Below, piece by piece: positions 35,501 through 47,095 of a stretch of DNA of 64,000 nt. Every line of letters starts with the position of its first letter. The first letter of the stretch is position 1. The translations under genes and the position numbers were made by a program. The notes under the pieces are model-generated. The model searched no databases. It worked only from the letters and a program-made list of their open reading frames with translations, and was not told where the DNA came from. Source of the DNA: Pseudisothecium myosuroides (Eukaryota > Streptophyta > Bryopsida > Hypnales > Lembophyllaceae); assembly GCA_951799445.1 (NCBI GenBank), contig OX637292.1:18231296-18295295 (forward strand), in the 5' to 3' direction.

Positions 35501-37530
35501 AAACTACCTTCAGCCCCCAAAAATGGGAAGGACAAAAACCATAAACTACCTTTAGCCCAAAAAAAATGGGATGGAAAAGAAAATGTAAACTACCTTGAGT
35601 CTAAAAATATAAGAAGAAAAAGTAATTGTAGACTACGTTAAGACCCCAAAAAATGGAAAGGAAAAATAACCATAAACTACTTCAGACTGGTTGCAACAAA
35701 ATTCCTATTGTTTTCCATTCACTACTTAGCTCGCACTTCCTAAAGAAGTAACCAGCTAGTTGAAACAACATCAGATGAAGAACCTTGAAATTTGCACTGA
35801 AAGTTCACAAATTTAAATTGATAAGGTAAGCATGTTTAAAAAATTAAAAGCCACAGACACAAATCATGTACTATAATATGTGAATAATATAGTATGCAAT
35901 ACAATATGCACTACAATATGCAAATACTACAATATGCACAAGAATCCCCAAACCAGTTCAATTGCACCCAAAATCCTGACCACCCTAAAGTTGGCACGTC
36001 GCAGGCAACGGATAGTAGTGGGCAAAATCGTCCATCCAAATTTGACCAGTACCAATATGTCTTCATCCCCTAAATGGATCAGCAGTTCCATAAATTGAAC
36101 ATAGTAACAAAAAATTTCTAGCATCTATAGCTTGTATCCTACATTGGGTGCAATTTTTTGAATACGTGGTATTACTTACCTATATATCTTATTTATAATT
36201 GAGTGCATATGATTTAGTATACCATATATTATCTCTAAGTTATTTCTAAATTTTAGATGTTGTGAATTAATACCTCCCTATATCATGCTTCATATAGTTT
36301 GCTAAGTTTTTCTGTATAACCCCCCCATGTGGGATACAAAAGTATCTTTGATTCTATTTTAATTTCTTTGTATATTTATGCACAAATAGTGAATCTTCAA
36401 ATACTAAGAGAAGCAATCTACAACAAGGCAATTGTGTGACCCCCCCTAGAAGGATTAAAGAATTCTTGGAGATTGCATTTAATATGAAAGCGGTTAAAGA
36501 TAATTTTTACAGCACATTATACTAGTTGAACTCCAGTAACCTAATATATTCTTTCAACATGAAATTATAAAAAATATGAATGAATTTTTTATTGTTATAA
36601 ATAATTCAATTACTTAGTTTGAATTTATAGACTTCTCAACCTTGAAAAAAAATTTACTACTACAAAATTGTAGTCTTTATTTCTTTTCTCTTATGACCAA
36701 TTAAATTAATGTTATACTTTTATGCTAAAAATATCCTATTAAAAAATTAGAATCATGATTAATAATGTACATATGGGATAGATTGAACACAAAATAATCC
36801 CTAGAAAATTACATTGTTTTGTAAATTCCAATGCATAAAAAAACCCCACCTTGAGTCATATTTTTACTTTTAGATTTTATCTAATCAAACTTTTTGGAAA
36901 TAATTAAATATTAACCAAAGATGTGCCACCTTTCATCTTTACTTTAGTCTCATTACCTTGGAAAGGCATAGATATAAATAAAGAATTAGTTACTTTGATG
37001 TATTGAGAAGTAAAAATTAGTACCCCTAACTTTGTGCTCTCAATTCTAAAGAAATTGAACGACTCTCCTTCAAAATACAAACATGTCATTTCTATATGGT
37101 TTGAGACTTATATAGTACAAAGTCATATTCTAACATCAGAAAGGGTAAAATAAAGAGCATTCATTGCAAAATTTGATGAATTTTTTTTGTGTGTGCTAAA
37201 TTTTCATTTACAATATTTAATGTTTTTTTATGCATGATTTTTGTCTAGTTATATAACCCTGAACCGCTGAAAAAAACTTTAATTTACTTAATTCAAAATG
37301 ATCAAATCACAATTATTTTTTAAAACTAATATTGAATTTCATCTAAGTATGTATCATTTACTTTTGATATTTATTTCAGTCAATAAATATCACTTAAGTG
37401 TGATCCAAGTATCACATAAGTATTGAAGAAGTAGTTGCTTCTTTTGTAGAGTAATTCCTATAAAATCACTCTAGGTGCCCTTCTTTAGTTTTAATAGATA
37501 CTACTCTGCCTTGTGTTGTTGCCACATTCA
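32541..37530. other. Long AT-rich stretch without a supported gene
   Basis: No frame above 75 codons has domain features. About 32560-32830 resembles the interior of the MITE at 31091-31735. Around 35395-35690 a short phrase (AAACTACCTT..CCAAAAAATGGGAAGG) recurs about seven times at 45-60-bp spacing, a small degenerate tandem repeat. I see nothing else. Confidence 0.5.
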
Positions 37531-37577
37531 AACCCTAAACCCTAAATCCTAAACCCTAAACCCTAAACCCTAAACCC
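37531..37577. repeat. Interstitial plant telomere repeats (CCCTAAA)n
   Basis: About six consecutive CCCTAAA units, one altered to TCCTAAA. This is the Arabidopsis-type telomere unit on the C-strand. Short runs like this also act as telo-boxes in plant promoters. It lies in cargo DNA far from any terminus. Confidence 0.95.
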
Positions 37578-39677
37578 AGTAGCCTCTCTTATGGTATGGA
37601 TAGAGCGTTATTGCTCCAAATTTTGCTGGCAATTCGATTTGTCGTCCACTTTAGGAAGAAGAATATACGGGAAAGAAATCCATAATTATGAAGATAATTT
37701 CATCAATTTCCATTGATAATTTGCTCCAAATGTAATACCTAATGTAAGGTTTTTGGAACCTTGATTTGAGCACTAGATCCAATTTCATTGGATGTGTTTT
37801 AAATAGCCAAATGGAATGAGGTTGAATGGGATGAGCTATGTAAAGGGTAGGCCTTAGCCATGTCAGGTGCATAATGTGCAAATTATCCTACTTAAAATAT
37901 GTGCACGTGGATCCTAACTCCTGAACCTTGTATTCCTAAAATTCCCTGACGAGGACTGAGCCTCTCATAAACTCAAGTAGGTGAACGTGAACTTTTTCCA
38001 TTTCTGTCGCCTACCTGCAAGTTTAGAGACGGTGGAATAAAGTGACGGCAACATAAATGATTTTGAAGTAGTAAATGGAATTTGATTTTGCAGGTGGAGA
38101 AGGATCTGTCATTCTTCCGTTGTAAGTGCACTAGATTTGAGGAGAACCGTTTCAACTTTGGAAACGCACTTCCCTCCCAAAATTTTCCGCCTCAGTGATT
38201 ATTGTTGCGGCCATTCCAAATTTTTGGACGAAGTTTGTTTGTCTGCTCCTGTGAGGTCTCTTTGCTCTTGCGCCTAAGATGTGCGAATATTGTTCTTATG
38301 AGTGTTTGCGATTAAACTTTTGAGTACCGGTGGGCAAGTGGTCGAGTCCGATGCTATTTCAAGTGTTTGTGATTAAACTTTTGAGTACTGGTGGGCAAGT
38401 GGTTGAGTCCGGTGCTTGTTCAAGTTGTGCTGCGGCGCTTGCTACGAGCTTCATATCGTGTTGAGGTTGCGGTCGAAGGAGTCAGGCAATTTCTATGGAG
38501 GTATGACGTATCCCTTTGATTTGAATTTGATACTCTTTGTATTGTGCAATATGCTCTGTCTTTTCTCTTGCTTGTGTGGACTCCATGGAAACATCGTCGC
38601 ATCATTCAACCTGTCAATGGTTGTGATTTTGGTTCGTAATTAAGATGTAACGCTGCTAGTTATCTTCAATTCAGTGCAAGTGTAGAAAAGCTATGTCCAA
38701 TTCTTGGATTTCTAGTTCTGATTTTTTTTTTCTTTGGTGATTCTCAATTGGTGCGGCTTTAGGATTTAGGCGTTCGCATTGTTATTGTAGTATAGTAGTG
38801 CCATCTGAGATAGAAGAGGTAATAGTAAAGGTACAGATTCTGCTCACATGCCTTTGAGAATGTTTTGTGGAGACAACATTCCTGAATTGAAGTCCTTCAA
38901 CTTAAAATTTAGTATGTAGAAGGTGAATTTCACTGTGCTGATCGTTGTTGTAGTGATGACAAAGTTTAGTGAATTAGAAAACCCTAAATCTTAAAAAGTA
39001 GAATCGAAAATAGAATTGTATTGCATGCACTGAGTTGTTCAATTGAAGACCATTCGTCTTTCGGATTATTGAATTGCAGTCCAGAATGTGTGAGGCAATT
39101 GACCGCAGATGTAGCTTGAATAGCGGAAATTGTGCAATCGTAATGGACAATTTTGTGTTCAATTGTATTTCCTGCAACAGTTTGGTCTCAATTGTTGTCA
39201 CTTGTACTTGTTCAAATGATTTTGTATAAAGGGAGATTTTAAGAGATTGACCGATTTTTTCGAACTTGTGTGTACACTGCTCTATTATTAACTCTGAAGA
39301 TTACGCCGAGGAGTTCAAGGAGGCATGCGTCTACATTGGAATTGATGGTTTCAATTGTTTTATTGACTGATAATTGCAAGGAAAATTGCACCCTATTATG
39401 ATTCCTGTTATTAGTGTAGTTGTTTGTATTGGATCTTGTTAGTAAGTGACAGCAGGTTGTAGCACCTCCCACAGTGAAGGGTGTACATTGCAAGTGGTGT
39501 AGTTGTAATTCTTCATTTGAATGGAATTTGCTACGAACAATATGAATTCATAGTCGATCTGAATGTACTACTTTATATTCTGATTGGAAAACAAGATGAG
39601 AAAAGGTTTTCAAAGTCCATAAATGAGATAGAGTGGAATTACTTAATCACAAATTGGTTATCTAAGAATAGGTCAAT
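37578..39677. other. Region upstream of palindrome array 2
   Basis: Slightly GC-richer than its left neighbour. A 61-bp tandem duplication lies at 38301-38422 (TTTTGAGTAC(C/T)GGTGGGCAAG in both copies). No coding frame is supported. It could contain a distal promoter or leader of the plus-strand transposase gene. Confidence 0.4.
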
Positions 39678-41270
39678 TCATCAATTCACCTCGACTGGAG
39701 GTGAATATTGATTATGTGAATATAAGAAGAGGTCAATTCATCAATTCACCTCTAGTCGAGGTGAATATCAGTTATGGATATATAAGAATAGGTCAATTCA
39801 TCAATTCACCTTCAGTCGAGGTGAATATGGATTATAGATTTATAATCGATATGTCAATTCATCAATTCACCTCCAGTCGAGGTGAATATTGATTATGTGC
39901 ATATAAGAAGAGGTCAATTCATCAATTCACCTCTAATCAAGGTGAATATCAGTTATAGATATCTATGAACAAGTCAATTCATCAATTCACCTTCAGTCGA
40001 GGTGAATATCGATTATAGATTTATAATGGATAGATCAATTCATCAATTCACCTCCAGTTGAGGTGAATATTGATTATGTGTATATAACTAGAGATCAATT
40101 CATCAATTCACCTCTACTCGAGGTGAATGTCAATTATGGGTATCTAAAAATAGGTCAATTCATCAGGTCGCCTCCACTCGAGGTGAATATCGATTTTAGA
40201 TTTATAATCGATAGATCATTTCATCAATTCACCTCCAGTCGAGGTGAATATTGATTATGTGTATATAAGAAGAGGTCAATTCATCAATTCACCTCTACTC
40301 AAGGTGAATGTCAATTATGGGTATCTAAAAACAGGTCAATTCATCAGTTCACCTCTACTCGAGGTGAATATCGATTTTTGATTTATAATCGATAGATCAT
40401 TTCATCAATTCACCTCCAGTCGAGGTGAATATTGATTATGTGCATATAAGAAGAGGTCAATTCATCAATTCACCTCTACTCGAGGTGAATGTCAATTATG
40501 GGTATCTAAGAACAGGTCAATTCATCAGTTCACCTCCACTTGAGGTGAATATCGATTTTAGATATATAATCGATAGATCAATTCATCAATTTACCTCCAG
40601 TCGAGGTGAATATTGATTATGTGTATATAAGAAGAGGTCAATTCATCAATTCACCTCTACTCGAGGTGAATGTCAATTATGGGTATCTAAGAACAGGTCA
40701 ATTCATCAATTCACCTTTAGTCGAGGTGAATATCGATTATAGATTTATAATCAATAGATCAATTCATGAATTCACCTCCAGTCGAGGTGAATATTGATTA
40801 TGTGTATATAAGAAGAGGTCTATTCATCAATTCACCTTCTCTCGAGGTGAATATCGATTATGGGTATTTGAAAATAGGTCAATTCATCAATTCACCTCCA
40901 CTCGAGGTGAATATTGATTATGGGTATAAAAGAATGTCAATTCATCATTTCACCTCCACTCGAGGTGAATATGAATTAAGGGTCTATAAGAGTAGGTCAA
41001 TTCATCATTTCACCTCCACTTGAGGTGAATATGAATTAGGGGTCTATAAGAGTAGATCAATTCATCAATTCACCTCCACTCGAGGTAAATATCGATTATA
41101 GATTTTAATCAGTTTACTTATACATGAAAAAAGTTCATCTTGTATAAGGCAATGAAAGTAAATGTTAATTGAATACCACACCATCATGAAGGCTATTTTT
41201 CCTTCTTCTGAATTGAATCTTATTTTTGGAGGTTCTTGATTCACCTTCATTCGAGGTGAATACGACTTGC
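39678..41270. repeat. Palindrome array 2, period 60 bp, upstream of the DUF7869-type gene
   Basis: About 24 tandem units each contain the palindrome with half-sites TTCACCTC and GAGGTGAA separated by 5 nt, preceded by GGTCAATTCATCAA. Linkers alternate in three types (ATTGATTATGTG, TCAATTATGGGT and CGATTATAGATT), giving a higher-order unit of about 181 bp. The palindrome is the same as in array 1 although the linkers are not. The main array ends near 41095 and one further copy lies at about 41241-41261. Repeated 63-codon frames here are by-products. Confidence 0.95.
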
Positions 41271-41548
41271 ATTTTATTTTGAACCAACTCCACTTGAAGT
41301 GAATACGACTTGATGAAATTATTTCATTTAGCTAGACTGCAGGTAATATAGCACTTTCAGGAAGTAGCTATATCACCTTTGCTCACCATAATTGTATATG
41401 AGTTATAGTGACTAAGTACTAGCCTTTCTTATGACTTATGGAGTATATGTTTCGCTTGTTCAAAATAGAAAACTCCGTCCCAGTACAACGCCCATATTTT
41501 CTGTGTCAAGTTGGCGATTGAGATCATCTTTGATTTGGTGAACAGATC

Positions 41549-44389
41549 ATGAACCCAGCAAGAGTGAACGAAGCGGAGGATAACTATTCAGATGACAATG
41601 TCCAAGTTCATCCAGAGGAGGCATTGGATATTCCCGAATGCGAAGGTGTTCCACGAAGTCTTTGGAGCACAAAGTTAGTAACACTTCTCAATGAGGGTGG
41701 TCTTGCAGTAGCGGAAGGGATCTGTCACAGTGTAAGCTCCGAGCTTGTAGTTGGCGCTACAGGTGCACTTGGCGACTCTTATGTTGCCGTCCAAATCTCA
41801 AAGACGTTAGATACCAATCATGTTCCAGATGAATGGAGGTTTTCAGTCCTTGCGTGGCCGATTGAGAACGTGTTCTATAATGGTGCAAGTCTTTGGAGTC
41901 ATGAGCTCCGTTACAATTACAATTGTCGTCAGGCAGTTCTTTTGGCTCCTCTGTCGACACGGAGCACACGGTATACGAGTACAGTGAGGAACCCGCCAAG
42001 AGAAACTTGTGTGAAGGCCAAAGCTCTTCTCACTCAAGACTCCATAAATAGTGTTTCAAGCAACACTTGCTGTGTCAACAACTGCGTTCAACCGTTTTCC
42101 AGAGACAAAATTAGAGCTTTTCGAGAGCGTATGTATCGAGACACATCTTATAAGTTTCGATACCACATGAAGCTTGATGTTCATAGACAAGTTCATCGTG
42201 ATACGCAAGGAAAGAGGATGGTCACCGTGGAGGGTATAGATGTTTGTGTGTCTGCTTGGAGGCATATTGCTGGAGTATCGGAAGCAACTTTTCATCGTTT
42301 CCAAGGATATGCAGACCAGGGTTTCAATGCGCAGCCCCATGGAAATACTGGTTTGCGGAAGCCTCGGAAGCACACTGAGCAAGCCACTGCCACTTTGAAG
42401 TGCATTCTAGAGAAGAACGCTGATCACATGCCTCACCGTACTCGGACGCTGAAGTCGGGCGAGAAGGTAGTCTCCAAGATTCTTCCAGCTACGTGGAAAT
42501 GGAAGGAAGCTATTCCTGAAATTAACTTTGTGAACACGGTCTTTGGATTGAAAGAAGTATCTACATCCAATTTGAGCAAGATCAGGAAGGTTAACTTTTC
42601 AGAGTTTGACGCTAAGAAACCTGGAGACAATTTTGCACGTTGTTCCACATGTGATAGATACCATTCACTTAGGAGAAGTGCACCTGCTGGGTCTCAATCA
42701 GCTTTAACATGGGCCAAGAAGTTAGATTTGCATTTGGTTGTTGCTAGGGCGCACAGGGAATTGTATTATGCAAATCATTACAGGTCAAGTTCCTACCCAC
42801 ATGAGTGCTTGACGATCATGCATGATAAAATGGATCATGCCAAGACCGCTTCCCCCGTTTTCTCCCACAAACATAAGGCTATTGATGGTCTAATCAAGTT
42901 GCATGTATCTGTAACCGGTATGATAGCCCACGGTCATGGTGATGTCCGTTATGCCCATTATGGCCTAGACATCTTCTCTCATGATTCCAACTACACAATC
43001 GGCTCCTTTGCTAAGTTGTTGCGAGATTTGGAATTGCCTCCAAAGTATTCCTCCAGGGAGTTGTTTGTTGGCTCCAGATCAGCTCTTCTTTTTGATGCAG
43101 TTCTACAAGGAGATCACATTTGCAAGACATCTCTTCGACCAGCTCCAGAGATCCCAATTTTAGGGCTGTCACTCCCTCCGATTTTGAATGTTCAGATGGA
43201 CAATGCTACTGGTGATAATAAGAATAGATTTGTGTTTTGCTTCTGGTCCCTTCTTGTTGCCAAATTTTTTTTCCGGGAAGTGTATGTGAATTTCATGCTC
43301 GTGGGACATACTCACGATGATATCGATGCACTGTTTGGGAGGTGGAGCATGTTGCTGAAGAAAGAAAACTTTCCCACCATTCCTTCACTTATGAAGTCCT
43401 TCATGGACGTAGAATCGGTTCCTACAATTCCCCATCTTGTAGAAGAAGTGCCTGATTTTAAGGCTTTCATTCAGGGATTCATCATGGAGGGAGACGAGTC
43501 TCTTGTTGGGCACACCAAGGCTCAACAATTCAAATTCTACCTGGAGTCAAATGACTGCCCAGTCATGAAGTACAAGCTTCTGTGCACGGATGTAGACTGG
43601 CTTCCTAAAGAAGGTGGAGGCATTAAATTATGGCAAGAAGACTCTGAAGGTCGGAGTTTGTGGCCGCGTGGAGAGCCGGTCCCCGTTTTTTCACGCCCCA
43701 TGAGAGGTGTTGATGACATATTCAAGGGTTTAACGGGATTCATCAATTATTGGGAGAAATTGTCCAATGAAGACCAAACTGGGGAGTACAGAAGACGGTA
43801 TGAGCATTTAATATACTACTGGCAAGCAATGAAAGCAGTGTTGCATGAACCTATTGAACCTCCATCTTCTTTGAAAGATGGCTTTTGGCCATCCACTCGT
43901 GTTGCACCGACGATTGAAGATCAGTTTGAAGATAATGGTGAGATTCGGGAAGAGTTTGCAGAGGATGACATCTATGTTGGGCAATTACGCGATTGCCCAC
44001 AACAATCCTTTCGGGTAATGCGTGATGTCTATGCAGGATACTTTCTTGCTATTCGTCCCGCGGATGGCGATGCAAGGCCTGTTTGGATTGCAAGAGCGTT
44101 GTCTGATCCAAATTGCAACCCCGAAGAACCCAATTCTGTGCTCATTCAATATTTCAAGCCTACATCAAGAAACCGAAACATTCAAGAATTCTACACTGGT
44201 TGGGATTCTACAGGAGGATTACGTTGGAAGGTTGACGAAGCTCTCCGTCCTATTTGGGAGCATACAGATTCCTTGATGACTGCATGGAAGTCACAGATCA
44301 AGAAGGACACGACTCAGTGTAAGCTGAAGATCCCGGCCGCTCAAATTGAAGTGATTCACGACAGTTTAGCTGCCTTGAATTCCACTTGA
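41549..44389 (+). CDS. DUF7869-type RNase H-like transposase, 946 aa, intact
   Basis: A single uninterrupted frame from ATG (MNPARVNEAEDNY) to TGA. The middle carries three acidic motifs expected of an RNase H-like DDE/D nuclease: MHDKMDHAKTA (near residue 424), NVQMDNATGDNKNR (near 547) and VGHTHDDIDALFGRW (near 583). I associate this pattern with proteins annotated DUF7869 in plants and other eukaryotes. A Cys pair FARCSTCDRYHSL precedes it. The C-terminal 150 residues (GYFLAIRPADGDARPVWIAR, then VLIQYFKPTSRN and FYTGWD) look like a compact beta-rich module, perhaps a chromatin or DNA reader; that is a guess. No intron and no stop are present, in contrast to the decayed CACTA genes. Array 2 lies just upstream. 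Confidence 0.75.
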   Translation: MNPARVNEAEDNYSDDNVQVHPEEALDIPECEGVPRSLWSTKLVTLLNEGGLAVAEGICHSVSSELVVGATGALGDSYVAVQISKTLDTNHVPDEWRFSVLAWPIENVFYNGASLWSHELRYNYNCRQAVLLAPLSTRSTRYTSTVRNPPRETCVKAKALLTQDSINSVSSNTCCVNNCVQPFSRDKIRAFRERMYRDTSYKFRYHMKLDVHRQVHRDTQGKRMVTVEGIDVCVSAWRHIAGVSEATFHRFQGYADQGFNAQPHGNTGLRKPRKHTEQATATLKCILEKNADHMPHRTRTLKSGEKVVSKILPATWKWKEAIPEINFVNTVFGLKEVSTSNLSKIRKVNFSEFDAKKPGDNFARCSTCDRYHSLRRSAPAGSQSALTWAKKLDLHLVVARAHRELYYANHYRSSSYPHECLTIMHDKMDHAKTASPVFSHKHKAIDGLIKLHVSVTGMIAHGHGDVRYAHYGLDIFSHDSNYTIGSFAKLLRDLELPPKYSSRELFVGSRSALLFDAVLQGDHICKTSLRPAPEIPILGLSLPPILNVQMDNATGDNKNRFVFCFWSLLVAKFFFREVYVNFMLVGHTHDDIDALFGRWSMLLKKENFPTIPSLMKSFMDVESVPTIPHLVEEVPDFKAFIQGFIMEGDESLVGHTKAQQFKFYLESNDCPVMKYKLLCTDVDWLPKEGGGIKLWQEDSEGRSLWPRGEPVPVFSRPMRGVDDIFKGLTGFINYWEKLSNEDQTGEYRRRYEHLIYYWQAMKAVLHEPIEPPSSLKDGFWPSTRVAPTIEDQFEDNGEIREEFAEDDIYVGQLRDCPQQSFRVMRDVYAGYFLAIRPADGDARPVWIARALSDPNCNPEEPNSVLIQYFKPTSRNRNIQEFYTGWDSTGGLRWKVDEALRPIWEHTDSLMTAWKSQIKKDTTQCKLKIPAAQIEVIHDSLAALNST

Positions 44390-46372
44390 GCATAAATATT
44401 ACTCTACTCAGTTCATTCTATAGTAATACTTTGCTTTTATATTGTGTAGGTAATGCTTCTAGTTTTCTTATAGAATTTTGTATTGTGCGTCATACATGAG
44501 ACGTAATATATTTGCGTGTTAAGTATTTTTATACTATAGATTTGCTTTCCATAAGCAATAGAAATTCTATGTTGCGTGGTATACAATAAATAGTATAAGT
44601 TTGTATGTTTTGATTTAACCTTATGGATTTCCATTGGAATCACGATTTCAAGACAATGTATTAATTGCTTTTGTGAAGCAATTGCATTTATATATGAATA
44701 AATTATTATTATTGCATTCTACCTTTACATGTTTCTATGATTGACTTTAGTTTCCTTCTAAATTGACTATAGAAAATGCATTTCAATATCTGAAAGAATT
44801 GAAAAAAATGGTAGTAGGTATTACCACATTTTATTTTGTTAACGTGTTAAGCACTTGTCACATTTTGGGATAGGGGCTTCTATGTTGTTACAACTTTTCT
44901 ACCTACAAAGTTTACTTAGCAGCACCAAGTCATGTATATTTCATAGGTGCTCGTCCAAACTCAACTGGAATCAAACTCGGACCGCTTGAATGAGATAAGC
45001 ATTCCCGTACAACCAACTGTGGACCTCATGACTTGGTGTTCAATAGATGGCATGATCTTCGCTTATATAAATTGAAAAAAGATTATTATACTGAATTGTA
45101 TATGTTTAAAGACTTACTGAGTATAGTAACTCTCATTTTAATGGAAATTTTACTTTACAACTAATGAGCTTAGTGTTTATCATCCTAAATTTGCTAAACT
45201 CAAAATTAAATTTTTGGACGTCTATATGGGTAATGCTATTTTGAGAGGGGCCGACTCTCTCAAAATATTGAATATAGTGTTTTAGCAGCGACTACTTGAC
45301 GATAGCAACCGCTCATAAGATGAATGGGGTCGGTTATTATACTCAGCAAAGGTACATTCATCCATTCAAGGAGAAGTTCTGAGAGGCTGATTCATGAGTT
45401 CAAGTTCGTTAAAATGTATTTGATGCTTCTAATGGATGACATTAATGACATGGACTAGTTGGATTCCGTGCATGAGATGAAGAGGTTCTTGAGACAGTTC
45501 TCAGTAGTGGGAGACATTAGAGCAATTACCTCGAATACCTGAATTTCATGAATGATAGCATTCCGATATAGATTAACTAGAGGACGAATCATATGATGAG
45601 CTGTTCACAAGAAAGGATCCCTTCTTCCGAAATGAAGAGTATTTGTTCTAGAATAAACAGAGCAGTCATCCCTAGGTGATTCAGTAGATGGCCAATTTCA
45701 TTAAAATGGCGGTTTTCCGTGAACTTGGCACTCATAGCAGTTCAGACCGCACAGTGTACACTGTGTTATTTTCTTTAAAAATCTATATCCGTACTAGATT
45801 TATGAAATGTACACCTGTCTAAGGTATTTGGAAAGTTTCTATATTTTACATTGTTCACAGTGCACGGTCAGATATGTATGTCAGTCCTAAATTTTTGAAA
45901 TCTGAAATACACTTAGATGTTTGCAATGTATAACAGTTCTAGATGTCACGATGGAAAATGGCACATGGAATAACACAATTTTAATGAAATTCGCCATATA
46001 GTACCAAATGAAGGAGATGCAAAATAAGTAGGTGGACATTTCTTTCTTCCAGAGAAACTGCAAGCTTCGAAGTATTTCAAGTTTTCCACTGTAATGTTTA
46101 TTTTATAAAGATTTTTCTCTTCATTCACACTGAGGGCATGAAAGATTTAAGTAGCAACTAAGCGATATTTTGGTAGTGCTGGTATTAGTAAGAATAAGTG
46201 TGAAGAACTTTGAGTACAGTTATTAAATAGTGAAATTTAGCGTCCCCACTATAATCCATCCATATTTTCCAGTACAGCATTTTTAATTGTGCCTTCACTA
46301 AAATATACTATGTGTGAACTAAGAGTTGTTGTAATGGACAATAGAGAAAACAAAATAATTTGTTCAGGGGCA
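44390..46372. other. AT-rich 3' flank of the DUF7869-type gene
   Basis: Contains the tRNA-like unit at 44923-45038. A small perfect inverted repeat TTTTGAGAG/CTCTCAAAA lies near 45239-45265. Around 45320-45680 are broken frames that might be remnants of a coding sequence, with no recognisable domain. Confidence 0.4.
44923..45038 (-). repeat. tRNA-derived (SINE-like) unit with terminal inverted 12-mers
   Basis: Read on the minus strand, CCACAGTTGGTTG resembles an A box (TAGCTCAGTTGGT) and AGTTTGATTCC resembles a B box (GGTTCGATTCC), about 45 nt apart. The unit is bounded by CACCAAGTCATG and its inverse. I see no poly-A tail, so it is either a tRNA-related SINE head or a mutated tRNA copy. Confidence 0.4.
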
Positions 46373-47095
46373 ATTGCAAGAAACACCTGTCCTATTTTGT
46401 GTCACACGTCGTGGGCTGATTTGTTTTTTGGCCATAACTGTAGTGTTTTAACTCCAAATGACTTGAGATTTCTAGGGAAGGTACTCATGACTATCATACA
46501 ACTTCCTTGATTTTTTGGTAATTTTTAAAAATAGTCGATTATCCAACAGTAGGCCTGAAATTGATGTCACGCTTGCGGTTTTGGAGGTTTTTAGTACTAT
46601 TGAGTACGTTTTCTAGAAAGGTACATCAAGAAAATTATATGGATTTGTTCCTTATATAGAAATATAACTTTTTACCGAAGGATTTTCAAAAACAATTAAT
46701 TCTATGTGGTGTGGAAGTCTACAAAGTGAGCTTCCTTTTGCTTGCATTTTAAAACATATAAAATATTATTTTTATCTCTGTTTTGTTGATTGAACATCTA
46801 TATAAAGGTCTTAAGAATGGCCAGTTTTTATTTTTGGATTTACTTATTTTTACTATTTTTAAGTAATTTCTGAATCAAAGGTCCTAATTTCTTGAGATTT
46901 GGCACTTTTTAAGTTCTCCTACTTAGAGAACTTTTCTATCAATTACCTTCGGTGAAAATCTTCATATTAGAGGTATATACATAAGCCATATTTTTTAAAT
47001 TTAAAAAAAATTAGTTTTCTATTTAAATAGTACTTCTAAAAAATTCATGAGTACTGTAGTATAACGCAACAAATAGGACAGGTGTTTCTTGCAAT
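46373..47095. repeat. Inverted repeat, 24-bp perfect arms 700 bp apart
   Basis: TTGCAAGAAACACCTGTCCT at 46374-46393 is matched by its reverse complement within 47072-47095, and weaker similarity extends outward on both sides. It may be a foldback element or MITE whose ends I could not fix. It lies 0.4 kb upstream of the Tnp2 gene. Confidence 0.6.

Noticed and set aside
39701..41023. Repeated 63-codon frames starting MNIDYV in array 2
   Set aside because: They follow the 181-bp repeat unit exactly and end at each copy; a by-product of the tandem array, not genes.
27772..41270. CRISPR-like look of regularly spaced palindromes
   Set aside because: The linkers are repeated rather than unique, there are no cas genes, and the DNA is plant nuclear.
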